Assembly (NCBI GenBank): GCA_016934935.1
Contig: JAFGRW010000055.1
Location: 1 to 32,639, forward strand
Reading direction: 5' to 3'
Source: Spirochaetota bacterium
Lineage (GTDB): Bacteria; Spirochaetota; UBA4802; JAFGJZ01
Length of the DNA stretch: 32,639 nt
The notes beneath the pieces were generated by a model. It had not been told where the DNA came from, ran no database searches, and saw only the letters and a program-made list of their open reading frames with translations. Below are positions 7,513-15,846 of the stretch, piece after piece. Within the stretch, counting starts at the first letter, position 1. The number at the start of each line of letters is the position of its first letter. Made by a program: the position numbers and the translations under genes.

Positions 7513-10512
7513 ATGCTATCAATTTCAAAAGCAAAATGTGCAAGCCAGGGAATGAAATATTTCGAAGCGGATTCTTATTATGTGAAAAAAAATGAGCAGG
7601 GACATTGGTTTGGAAAATGTATCGACGAGCTTGGTTTGAGTGACGGTATTGAAAGGGAAGAATTCAGGAGGATTTTAGATGGTTTCGATCTTGATGGAAA
7701 TGCACTTGTACGTAACACTTTAAAGGGCAACCGAAGGGCATATGTAGACTTCACTTTTTCATGTCCAAAATCAGTTTCAATTCTTTCATACTCAGATGAA
7801 AAAATAGTGCAGGCACATAACGAAGCCGTGAATAAAGCTCTATCAGAGATTCAGTCAAAATATGCTATTACACGAGAGGGTGCTGGTGGATGTGAATCAT
7901 ACCGAACAGACAATATAATTGCAGCACGATTTAACCATCATGAATCCAGGGAACTTGATCCTCAATTGCATTGTCATTGCGTAGTAATGAATATGACTAA
8001 AGGTCGTGATGGTAAATATCGGTCTTTAGAAATGGGGGAGATGTTTAAAAACCAGCTCTATATAGGACAAGTTTATCGAAATCAATTGTCACTAGAGTTA
8101 CAAAAAATCGGATATAAGATAGAAGTAACTGAACGGTATAAAGGTCTATTTGAAATAGCTGGAATTGATAAGGAAATTTTAGAAGAATTTTCAACTCGCA
8201 GGAAACAGATTGTTGAAAAACTAAAATCATCTCCAATCGAGTATGAAAGGTGTGGTCAAAGAGCCGAGGCTGCTTGTTTGTTATCACGTAAAAGAAAAAG
8301 TGATACCGATATCGAAATTATCCGTGAAAAGATGGCCGTAAAACTTTCAGGTTTTGGTACATCTTTAGAAGAAGTTAAGTTAAAAGCATTGCAAATAGAT
8401 GCTGATAAAACGGAAACTACCCAGTTATCTAAAGCTGAATGTATTAGGATGGCAATTGAAGATGTAACTGAACATCAATCTGCATTTAAAAAAGAGGCTG
8501 TTGTAACGCTTGCAATGAAAAATGGGCTTGGAAGGTATACTGCAAAAGAAATAGAAGAGGAGTTTGAACGATTTAGTGACATAAAACATGTTGGTAAAAA
8601 GGATCTTTTTATTGGAAAAACAGTAAGTCCTGCAATCGATTATTATACCACTTATGAAATTGAAAATGTTGAATTAGGAATCATTGCTATTGCCGAAAAG
8701 AATTCAGTGCAATCTACAATATCAGTTGATAGAGCAATTGTTGATAAATATCTATCAGAAGTTGCAATGTCTGGTATTGAACTTAGTAGGGGACAGAAAG
8801 ATGCAATTTCAATGGTATGTACAACTGAAAAAAATGTTAATTTGATCCAGGGGGATGCTGGATCAGGTAAAACATTTGCAGTGGAACAGGTCCGCACATT
8901 AATGGAAAAAAACGGAATTACTGTTCGAGGTTTTGCGCCGACAGGAAAGGCAGCTGTAGAATTACAATCCGCAGGGATTTCAACATCAACAATCGATTCA
9001 TTTTTGTTATCATCTAAAAAAGAGATACAAGAGGGGGAATTGTGGGTTGTGGATGAATCTGGAATGATCGGCAGCAGAAAATTACTAAGGTTTTTAAACG
9101 ATGCCGTACGGTTTAATGCTAAAGTTGTTCTTATCGGTGACAGTAAACAATTTACCTCCGTTGAACAAGGAAAAATGTTTTCAGACCTGCAAAATAATAG
9201 TTCAGCCGGATATGCAGAAATTACAGAGAATAAACGCCAGAAAACCGCTCATATGAGAGCGATTGTTGGAGAACTTAAAAGGCGTACTACCACAGGTATA
9301 CATAATGCTTTTAATAAACTGGACGGTTCTGGGTGCGTTCAGGAAATTAAAGATCGTGAAAAAAGATTACTGGCTGTTGCCTCGGATTACTTGGTGGACC
9401 GGGAAGAGCATAAGGACAGTCTTGTACTAGCATCGACAAATACTGATAGACATGAACTTAATAGAAATATTCGTAAAACTTTAGTTTCAAAAGGGGTCAT
9501 TGAGCAAGGTTCTGAATACGAAGTTTTGCAAAATGCCGGGTTATCTGGTAATGTGCGACGGTTCGCTAATAGTTATAAAGTAGGTCAAAGGATCTTTTTT
9601 CAGAAAGAATTCGATGGGATTAAATCGGGTACCGGTGCTGAAATTACACAAATCGATTCCAATACTAACACATTGATTATCAAATATCGTGATAAAGCCA
9701 CTTCTAAGGACCAAGTGAAAATTTTGAATCTGTTCCAAGCTGCAACTAAAATACAATCGTTCAATGTATATAAAAGGAACTTCGGGCGGGGTGATTCAAT
9801 TATCACTCTAAAAAATGATAAGCTTCTTAAAGTAGAGAATGGCAAGATTGGAACTATTAAAAAAATTGATGCATCAGGTAATGTAGATGTATTATTCTCT
9901 CGACGCGAGGTTAGAGCAAAAGATTCTATATATAAAATGAATTTGAAAAATAACGAATTAATCTTAATACCAAATTCAGATTTCGGGCATGTCTCTAAGG
10001 GTACAGAATATCGAATTGTAGATGCTAATAAAAAATCAGATAGCATAGTGCTTGAATATTACCTCAATAATACCCAGAAGAAAATTGCCATAAGGAAAGA
10101 AAATCTGAAGGATGCTTCAATATTTATCGATTCAACATCACATTTCAATTTGGGCAAATATCAGTATTGCGACCATGCTTACAGTGTAACCTCATATAAA
10201 AGCCAGGGGTGTACATTGGATCGAGTTCGAGTTTTGCATGACCAGTCTCACAAAACTAATTATAATGAGATGTATGTGGCTGTTACCAGGGCACGGCAAA
10301 ACGCTGTGATTTATACCGATGATTTTAATAAGCTTGTAAAACAAGCAGTAAAAGAGCAGGAAAAAGATTCCGTTATCGATTTTAAGCCAAGTCTGAACAT
10401 CAACGAACCAGAACATGAAAAGTCTATAGAGGACAAAATCAACGAGCTACTTGAATCTTCTGAGGGTAAAAAGCAAAAGGAAATCGAACTAACTGCATCA
10501 ATAGATCTGTAG
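7513..10512 (+). CDS. MobF-family relaxase-helicase (TraI/TrwC type)
   Basis: A 999-residue protein that nicks oriT, stays bound to the 5' end and unwinds the transferred strand. The N-terminal TrwC domain has candidate catalytic tyrosines (Y16, Y22, Y23) and the metal-binding histidines H142/H143, H153 and H155 in ESRELDPQLHCHC. The RecD2-like helicase half has Walker A GDAGSGKT (447-454), Walker B WVVDES (511-516), GDSKQF, then the late motifs SYKSQGCTLD and NEMYVAVTRAR. Several beta-rich inserts lie between ~680 and 880. The length matches TrwC (966) more than F TraI (1756). It follows the RHH accessory gene by 8 nt, in one operon. Confidence 0.93.
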   Translation: MLSISKAKCASQGMKYFEADSYYVKKNEQGHWFGKCIDELGLSDGIEREEFRRILDGFDLDGNALVRNTLKGNRRAYVDFTFSCPKSVSILSYSDEKIVQAHNEAVNKALSEIQSKYAITREGAGGCESYRTDNIIAARFNHHESRELDPQLHCHCVVMNMTKGRDGKYRSLEMGEMFKNQLYIGQVYRNQLSLELQKIGYKIEVTERYKGLFEIAGIDKEILEEFSTRRKQIVEKLKSSPIEYERCGQRAEAACLLSRKRKSDTDIEIIREKMAVKLSGFGTSLEEVKLKALQIDADKTETTQLSKAECIRMAIEDVTEHQSAFKKEAVVTLAMKNGLGRYTAKEIEEEFERFSDIKHVGKKDLFIGKTVSPAIDYYTTYEIENVELGIIAIAEKNSVQSTISVDRAIVDKYLSEVAMSGIELSRGQKDAISMVCTTEKNVNLIQGDAGSGKTFAVEQVRTLMEKNGITVRGFAPTGKAAVELQSAGISTSTIDSFLLSSKKEIQEGELWVVDESGMIGSRKLLRFLNDAVRFNAKVVLIGDSKQFTSVEQGKMFSDLQNNSSAGYAEITENKRQKTAHMRAIVGELKRRTTTGIHNAFNKLDGSGCVQEIKDREKRLLAVASDYLVDREEHKDSLVLASTNTDRHELNRNIRKTLVSKGVIEQGSEYEVLQNAGLSGNVRRFANSYKVGQRIFFQKEFDGIKSGTGAEITQIDSNTNTLIIKYRDKATSKDQVKILNLFQAATKIQSFNVYKRNFGRGDSIITLKNDKLLKVENGKIGTIKKIDASGNVDVLFSRREVRAKDSIYKMNLKNNELILIPNSDFGHVSKGTEYRIVDANKKSDSIVLEYYLNNTQKKIAIRKENLKDASIFIDSTSHFNLGKYQYCDHAYSVTSYKSQGCTLDRVRVLHDQSHKTNYNEMYVAVTRARQNAVIYTDDFNKLVKQAVKEQEKDSVIDFKPSLNINEPEHEKSIEDKINELLESSEGKKQKEIELTASIDL

Positions 10513-10519
10513 TGGTATT

Positions 10520-10756
10520 ATGGTAAAAAAGTCTCTTTATATACAAAATCTGTTGAAAAAACAGGAAGCACGCGAAATACAGCGGAAGCAAAATAACGAT
10601 ATGATCCTAAAAGCTACACAGGATGAAATTCGAGAGAGGTATCGAAATTTCGCAAAATGTATGGAAGTACTCTATAAAAAAGATCCTTCATGTTCCGATA
10701 CAAAAAAAATAGCTGCACTTTGTAGAAAATATCTATCCCCAAATCAGGTCATCTGA
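10520..10756 (+). CDS. Small basic protein of the mob operon, paralogue of the protein at 11058
   Basis: A 78-residue protein starting 7 nt after the relaxase stop codon, so co-transcribed with it. The N-terminal half is a Lys/Arg/Gln-rich helix with coiled-coil character. The C-terminal half has the motif FAKCMEVLYKKDPSC then KKIAALCRKY, shared with the small protein at 11058-11321. I do not recognise a family. The helical, highly charged makeup and the position between relaxase and coupling protein suggest a DNA-transfer adaptor, but this is a guess. The ribosome site is weak, so translation may be coupled to the relaxase. Confidence 0.65.
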   Translation: MVKKSLYIQNLLKKQEAREIQRKQNNDMILKATQDEIRERYRNFAKCMEVLYKKDPSCSDTKKIAALCRKYLSPNQVI

Positions 10757-10800
10757 TCAACACAACAACAAACCATGAGTTATGGAACATATGGAACTTA

Positions 10801-10850
10801 TCCGATGAGCCGTAAAACCCCTTCCTTCAGGTCGGGGAGGTTGTCAAGGA
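10801..10850. mobile_element. Possible IS200/IS605-type end fragment
   Basis: The segment has a CCCC/GGGG stem (10818-10821, 10834-10837) around TTCCTTCAGGTC, preceded by GCCGTAAAA and followed by AGGTTGTCAAGG. This layout resembles the hairpin and GTCAA flank often found after tnpB genes of IS200/IS605 elements. No transposase or TnpB fragment is present, so at most it is a solo end or scar. The resemblance is from memory and not an alignment. Confidence 0.3.
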
Positions 10851-10932
10851 ACTTACCCTCCTGCAATCTGTTTTTTAATACAGATTACTTTTATTCAGTA
10901 AACTAAATCCAAAATTCCATACAAATGTAGTA

Positions 10933-11024
10933 TTGACATCAGTGTGCTTTGTTGTTATATTATGTTCCATATAGGTCTATAATGTGCCATAATGAATTAT
11001 TAAGGTGTATGTTGATACTTTTAA
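10933..11024 (+). promoter_or_regulatory. Promoter of the coupling-protein operon with shared control boxes
   Basis: TTGACA (10933-10938), a 17-nt spacer and TATATT (10956-10961) form a near-perfect sigma-70 promoter. Downstream lie CATATA (10968-10973), GTGCCATAATGAA (10984-10996) and TTAAGGTGTAT with ATACTTT (11000-11022). The same boxes in the same order follow the promoter at 27897, pointing to one regulator for both operons. Confidence 0.78.
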
Positions 11025-11057
11025 GTACATGCTTTTTCACCTTGAAAGGAGTTTTTG

Positions 11058-11321
11058 ATGCCATCGTTAAATGTAATGAGAGATCGAGAAAGGAAGCTTG
11101 CCGAATCTATAAAAAAGATTAAATCTGAAATCAGGAAAGCGGAGAAAGTATCCCACGATCAGATGTATCTGAGCTTCGGTAATGAAATGGAAAAACTTTT
11201 TAATCTGGACCCTACCTGTGCAAATTCAAAAAAAATTGCAGAGGTATGCAGTAAATACTTTAATAGCCATACTACAGTAGAAGCATCACCGGTTGTTAAA
11301 AAATCTTCTAAGTCTTCCTAA
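11058..11321 (+). CDS. Small basic protein, paralogue of the protein at 10520
   Basis: An 87-residue protein. ATG 11058 is preferred over the TTG just before it because AGGAG lies six bases upstream. The N-terminal part is a long Lys/Glu/Arg helix; the conserved block is FGNEMEKLFNLDPTC then KKIAEVCSKY, matching the block of the 10520-10756 product at most positions (DPxC, KKIA, C, KY). The tail is Ser/Lys-rich. It is first in the coupling-protein operon, 15 nt before the next gene. Its function is unknown. Two diverged copies sitting in two adjacent transfer operons suggest partners for the relaxase and for the coupling protein, respectively. Confidence 0.7.
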   Translation: MPSLNVMRDRERKLAESIKKIKSEIRKAEKVSHDQMYLSFGNEMEKLFNLDPTCANSKKIAEVCSKYFNSHTTVEASPVVKKSSKSS

Positions 11322-11336
11322 TATTGGAGAAACATC

Positions 11337-13403
11337 GTGAATATTTTTACAAATTCATTCAAGGCATTCGAACATTTGCTCACTCAGTGGCGAATGTTTT
11401 TTAAGATGACAATTTTAATATTCATATTGATATTGTTGCTTCATTCTATTCTTTTGCTTTCTTTTTTCAAATACAAACCCGATGTCTATTTTTCTGGGTT
11501 CAGCGAATACGATATCTGTATTTTCCAAACGTATGTAGTTGCAACTTTAAAAGCCAAAACGATTCCCTTTTCTAAGAAGTTTACTTTTTCTTATCCTTGC
11601 GAAGGCAAAGCATTCATAGTTGAATATGATCGGTTTAAAGCAACTTTTCAAAAACATTTTTTAAGAAAGCTTTTACCAAGGTTTAAAAATAACCTTTTTA
11701 GAGCATTATATCTAACAAGCCCTATATACATTATATATGTAGTAATTCTTGCTATCCTCAGCAGACAGCACATCAAATCAACAAAAGATAAATACAGGCG
11801 TGGAAAATTATTTGTTTCTGAAAAAATGATGGCAAAATTGTTGGCTGCTTATGAAACAGATCGCTTTAAAATTCGGTTGAACTCCAAAATTTTTGTCCCT
11901 GAGCAGATTGTGACAAAACATTGTTTTGCAATTGGTGCAACGGGATCAGGGAAAAGTCAGCTTGCATTCCGTGTTGTTGAACAACTTATTAAGCGTAATG
12001 TACGGTGTATTATCCATGATTTTAAGGGTGATTTTATACCCACTTTTTATAACCCTAAAAGACACTACATATTTAATCCGTTGGATAAGCGTCATATGGG
12101 GTTATCAGACAATGATGATACATCTCGCGGGTGGTCAGTGTTTAACGAATTGTATACTCTCCCCAATGTTGATTCCTTTGTTTCATCGATGATTCCTGAC
12201 GGGCCGGGTGAACAGATCTGGTATACAGCTCCGCGAGATCTTTATAAGGCGATGATTATTTATTGTATCAAAAACAATCTAACTACGAATGCTCATTTGA
12301 ACAATATGATCGAAACCAGTCCCGATCGTCTAAGGGGGCTATTTGAGAAAACGCCTGGATGCAAAGTCGGTTTAAAGCATTTAGAGGAAGGAAAACTCGC
12401 TGGCCAATTCATGTCTATCCTTGCAACATATACAGCATCGCTTTCGTACCTGGTTGGAACAGATGGCAACTTCAGTATACGCAAATGGATTTCTGATGAA
12501 AACAGTAAGAAGCGAGTTATTTTCCTTGCAAACCAAGCAGAGGTGCAAAAAACACTCAAAACACTCATATCTACATTTTTTGACTTTTCGACCAAAGCTA
12601 TGTGTACACTTCCTGATGATCCTGATGGTCGGAGGATCTACTTCATACTTGATGAATTCGGTCAACTGAGTAAAATGGATTCTGTTGTGCAGCTACTAAC
12701 GCAGGGACGTAGCAAAGGTGCGGCAACATGGATTTTTTGTCAAGATATTGCTCAGGTTAATAATATATATGGTAACGATCTTTCGAAATCTATTGTTAAT
12801 GGTTGTAGAAACAAGTTCTATTTCAATGTTTCTGATTACAATACAGCTGATTTTATCAGCAAGGAGATCGGACATGTTGAAATTGAACGTAGTCGTGAAA
12901 GCAAATCGTTTGGTGTTCATGATTTAAAAGATTCAATTAGCATACAAAATGAGATTGTTGAACGGCCTATAGCCATGCCGTCAGAAATTAGCTCCCAGAA
13001 GAATCTCACCTTTTTTCTTCAGCTTGCAGATATTCCTGAGCTTACACACATTAAAATTGATTACAAAAAATTTCCTTATAAATGTAATGCATACGATCCA
13101 CGAGATATTCGTGTTTCCACGTATGGAGAAGATGATAAAACATCTCCTGAATCTAATGAATCTGGTAAAAACTGTAAGGATGATTCTATTGGAATTGAAG
13201 ACCCGAATGTTTTACTGTTCGATGAATTAGCAAAACTTCCATCCGATTCTGAGGATACACGTGTTGATCCAGCTGATATTCCAGATATGAATGGAGGCAC
13301 GTTTGTTCCGGAAGAGTATTCGTTGTCCATGCAATCACAACTCGTATCAAACAATAGTCTTGAAGAGTCTGAAAAGGATCTTCAGGTAACATCATTTTTT
13401 TAA
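11337..13403 (+). CDS. Type IV coupling protein (VirD4/TraD family)
   Basis: A 688-residue inner-membrane ATPase that links the relaxosome to the secretion channel and pumps DNA. Two N-terminal membrane segments are visible (residues ~22-42, and ~125-145 with SPIYIIYVVILAIL), with a periplasmic loop between them. Walker A is GATGSGKS (200-207) and Walker B is FILDEFG (D439, E440), followed by QGRSKGAATWIFCQDIAQ, typical of TraD/TrwB. The last ~90 residues are acidic and probably disordered, as in substrate-recruiting tails. The start is GTG 11337 with a GGAGA site, 15 nt after the preceding small gene. The family call is firm. Confidence 0.92.
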   Translation: MNIFTNSFKAFEHLLTQWRMFFKMTILIFILILLLHSILLLSFFKYKPDVYFSGFSEYDICIFQTYVVATLKAKTIPFSKKFTFSYPCEGKAFIVEYDRFKATFQKHFLRKLLPRFKNNLFRALYLTSPIYIIYVVILAILSRQHIKSTKDKYRRGKLFVSEKMMAKLLAAYETDRFKIRLNSKIFVPEQIVTKHCFAIGATGSGKSQLAFRVVEQLIKRNVRCIIHDFKGDFIPTFYNPKRHYIFNPLDKRHMGLSDNDDTSRGWSVFNELYTLPNVDSFVSSMIPDGPGEQIWYTAPRDLYKAMIIYCIKNNLTTNAHLNNMIETSPDRLRGLFEKTPGCKVGLKHLEEGKLAGQFMSILATYTASLSYLVGTDGNFSIRKWISDENSKKRVIFLANQAEVQKTLKTLISTFFDFSTKAMCTLPDDPDGRRIYFILDEFGQLSKMDSVVQLLTQGRSKGAATWIFCQDIAQVNNIYGNDLSKSIVNGCRNKFYFNVSDYNTADFISKEIGHVEIERSRESKSFGVHDLKDSISIQNEIVERPIAMPSEISSQKNLTFFLQLADIPELTHIKIDYKKFPYKCNAYDPRDIRVSTYGEDDKTSPESNESGKNCKDDSIGIEDPNVLLFDELAKLPSDSEDTRVDPADIPDMNGGTFVPEEYSLSMQSQLVSNNSLEESEKDLQVTSFF

Positions 13404-13425
13404 CCATTTTTGAAAGGGGCTTTTT

Positions 13426-13953
13426 ATGGAACTGTCAACAGATCGAAAAGTAGTGATTGAGGATATCATTGAGCACTGCCGTGATCGAGGTATCAATTTA
13501 CCCAAATCGCATCTGGAAACTGTACGCACATCTCTTGAACAAGGAACCGCCTCAGTTCAACAGGTTATTGAAAATGTGAACACAATTGCAAGTAGGTACG
13601 ATGAAAAAGGGTATCGATGGTATGTTCAAGCTGAACACGATCCAAAGTATCCTCTAATGAGACTTATGGATAAATCTGGTGATACGCTGGCATATGTAGC
13701 AGAACGTATTAACAAAGAAAGTCAGGAACATTTTTTTGTTGCTAACCGGATCAACGAAAATGGGGAACACCTTAAACTTACAAGTAATAATAGTATGGAA
13801 GCTGTGCGTTCAAATGTAACTGCTTACTTTACTGGAGCTGTTATTAGAGAAATTGCCAATGAAATGAACCAGTCAAAGAGTGTGGAAAACTCTCGTGTAG
13901 CTCAAGACGCTACAAATAATAACAAAGTTACTGAAGTTTCACTGTCACGGTGA
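13426..13953 (+). CDS. Transfer-region protein with a domain shared with its neighbour
   Basis: A 175-residue soluble protein with an AAAGGGG ribosome site. Residues ~20-145 match the C-terminal part of the next protein very closely: the block FFVANRINENGEH is identical in both, and DPKYPL, TSNN and YFTG blocks are shared or nearly so. The domain begins with a helical region (LPKSHLETVRTSLEQ) and continues into a beta-rich part (EKGYRWYVQAEHDPKYPL). I do not recognise it as a known family. It lies 22 nt after the coupling-protein gene in the same operon. Confidence 0.75.
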   Translation: MELSTDRKVVIEDIIEHCRDRGINLPKSHLETVRTSLEQGTASVQQVIENVNTIASRYDEKGYRWYVQAEHDPKYPLMRLMDKSGDTLAYVAERINKESQEHFFVANRINENGEHLKLTSNNSMEAVRSNVTAYFTGAVIREIANEMNQSKSVENSRVAQDATNNNKVTEVSLSR

Positions 13954-14010
13954 CCAGTTTTTCAGGAGGGCTCTTTTAAAAAATTAAAACAAGGATAGGA
14001 AGGTTAATTT

Positions 14011-15831
14011 ATGCATTTTGGAAGTAACCAACAAATCAGGGAAGAACTGATTCATTCAATATCGAATGATTATAGTAGTATTGTCAATGATTTGTCAAAA
14101 TATGCCAAAACACAAAACCTTATTGTTCCAGAAAAATCTCAGGAACAATGGATTGATATGTTGTCACATGGAGAAAAAGTAGAGAATTTTTTGAATTATA
14201 TCGATAACTTCTCAAAATCCTCAAATCCATACCCTCATAATGAATTTGAAAAAATGATCGATTTTCTTGCACCTGTTCAAAAAGAACCGGTGGTAGGTAA
14301 AGGGTTGGCAGATTTTATGACTGAAATTTATAGAGAGTATCATTCTGGTTCTGAAAAAAATATCCAGAATGAACGTGGCCAATACATTGAGCGAGAAGTA
14401 CAAAAATCAGGAAGAACTGGTAAAGTAGAATTTGACAAGGAAAAATACTCTTTTGAGGGAATAGCTCAATTCGGTGAAGCTGTTCACAACGAAACATTCA
14501 AACTAGACTTGACCGTAAACATTCCCTTAAAAGAAGCGTTAGAATCTAATATTAATCGCTTTTTGATGTTAAAATCTGAAGAATTTGAAAATGCTGTTGA
14601 AAATATTAATACCAAACTTGGTGATAAAGCTTTTTCGTTAGAAACATGGAAAAAATTTGAACCTGAAACAGTTATCCGTCTGAGCGATGCAATTAACAAG
14701 TATGATTTTCGTCTTGATACTAATGAGCCTTTGGAATCTAATATAAATCGATTTTTTGAGACGTACGATGAATTGAAAATTCAATTTAATTCTGAATTCG
14801 GAAAGAGTAACGTTATGAAAGGAATATATGATGGAAATAATTATGTAAATGATACTATTGATTTAATAATGAGGGCAAAGTTGGAATATTTCAACGGTGA
14901 ACCATTGAAAGAAAGTGAACTCAGAACCGTTGTTGACAAAAATACTGCTTTATATTTCAGTAAAGTTATTAAAATGGCAGATGAATATCCTATGTATCAT
15001 GTTGAAGATTTGTACAAAGCTACTATAAATTCGTTAAAATCATACTTAAATGAAAACTCAGTTTCTCCTTTTAATTTAGATTACTCACTCGAAGATGACA
15101 ATTTAAGCAATATGTTACGGGATAAGATTGATATCATGGCCCCATACGTTATTCTATATGATTTACAATTGCCATCTGATTTATCTACTGAAACGCACTC
15201 TAAATTGGTAGCCCTTATAAAAAATAGTAGGTCCAATTCTATAGGTATAAGTGATTTATATGCAGATTGCATAAAGAAAAATGAAAAATTGGATGTTTTC
15301 GATAAATATTTCGATGCAGTTTTAAAAATAAACGCAAAGCTGGTTCGTTCAATTGAGGATGTTTTGGATCGGTCTCGTGAACTTGGTCTTACTCTTTCTA
15401 AAAATCATATTGAAGTTATTCGAGCTTCAATCGAAGAGAAAAAGCTATCTGTAGAGGAGCATATTGAACAGCTTGAGAAAATGGGAGCACGTCATGCCGA
15501 AAAAGGGTATGCATGGCATATAAGAGAAGATCATAATCCAAAATATCCGCTACTTTATTATATCGACAAACATAACAACATAAATTGTTATGTTGTGGAA
15601 CGAACTAATAGCCAAACCGGTGAACGGTTCTTTGTGGCAAATCGCATTAATGAAAATGGTGAGCATTTTAAAATTACATCCAATAACAACCTTGATATTG
15701 TTAAAAACCATGTAGCTGCTTATTATACTGGTGTTACAATTCGTGAGTTTTCACTTGAAATGAGTAAATCATTTGAAAAATCACAGCAATCTTCACCAAC
15801 AGGAACAAAAGAACTTGAATTGTCACTTTAA
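14011..15831 (+). CDS. Large transfer-region protein of unknown function with duplicated C-terminal domain
   Basis: A 606-residue soluble protein with no signal peptide or membrane segment. The C-terminal ~150 residues are a paralogue of the protein encoded just upstream (FFVANRINENGEH, NPKYPLLYYIDK, TSNNNLDIVKNHVAAYYTG). The N-terminal ~440 residues are helical and charged, with a short internal duplication LESNINRF seen twice (near residues 175 and 240). The start ATG follows AGGAAGG. The 57-nt gap before it also holds an unused AGGAGGG sequence near 13970 with no start after it. The protein lies between the coupling protein and topoisomerase III; its role is unknown. Confidence 0.72.
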   Translation: MHFGSNQQIREELIHSISNDYSSIVNDLSKYAKTQNLIVPEKSQEQWIDMLSHGEKVENFLNYIDNFSKSSNPYPHNEFEKMIDFLAPVQKEPVVGKGLADFMTEIYREYHSGSEKNIQNERGQYIEREVQKSGRTGKVEFDKEKYSFEGIAQFGEAVHNETFKLDLTVNIPLKEALESNINRFLMLKSEEFENAVENINTKLGDKAFSLETWKKFEPETVIRLSDAINKYDFRLDTNEPLESNINRFFETYDELKIQFNSEFGKSNVMKGIYDGNNYVNDTIDLIMRAKLEYFNGEPLKESELRTVVDKNTALYFSKVIKMADEYPMYHVEDLYKATINSLKSYLNENSVSPFNLDYSLEDDNLSNMLRDKIDIMAPYVILYDLQLPSDLSTETHSKLVALIKNSRSNSIGISDLYADCIKKNEKLDVFDKYFDAVLKINAKLVRSIEDVLDRSRELGLTLSKNHIEVIRASIEEKKLSVEEHIEQLEKMGARHAEKGYAWHIREDHNPKYPLLYYIDKHNNINCYVVERTNSQTGERFFVANRINENGEHFKITSNNNLDIVKNHVAAYYTGVTIREFSLEMSKSFEKSQQSSPTGTKELELSL

Positions 15832-15846
15832 AAAGGGAATGAAGAA

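Larger units (their letters stand above)
10757..11057. other. Intergenic region between mob and coupling-protein operons
   Basis: No gene seen. It holds a direct repeat TATGGAAC (twice, near 10785-10800), an IS200/IS605-like hairpin (listed separately), a weak hairpin AATCTGT/ACAGATT (10865-10871, 10880-10886) with an AT loop, and a strong promoter (listed separately). Confidence 0.5.

Noticed and set aside
10801..10850. Hammerhead-like ribozyme core (CCGATGAG)
   Set aside because: The invariant CUGAUGA reads CCGAUGA and the GAAA box is missing.
12293..12927. Several overlapping open frames within the coupling-protein gene
   Set aside because: Shadows in other frames of a gene with clear Walker motifs; no ribosome sites or recognisable domains.
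13960..13985. Start of an extra gene after the AGGAGGG sequence
   Set aside because: No start codon follows at a workable distance, and the next gene has its own AGGAAGG site.
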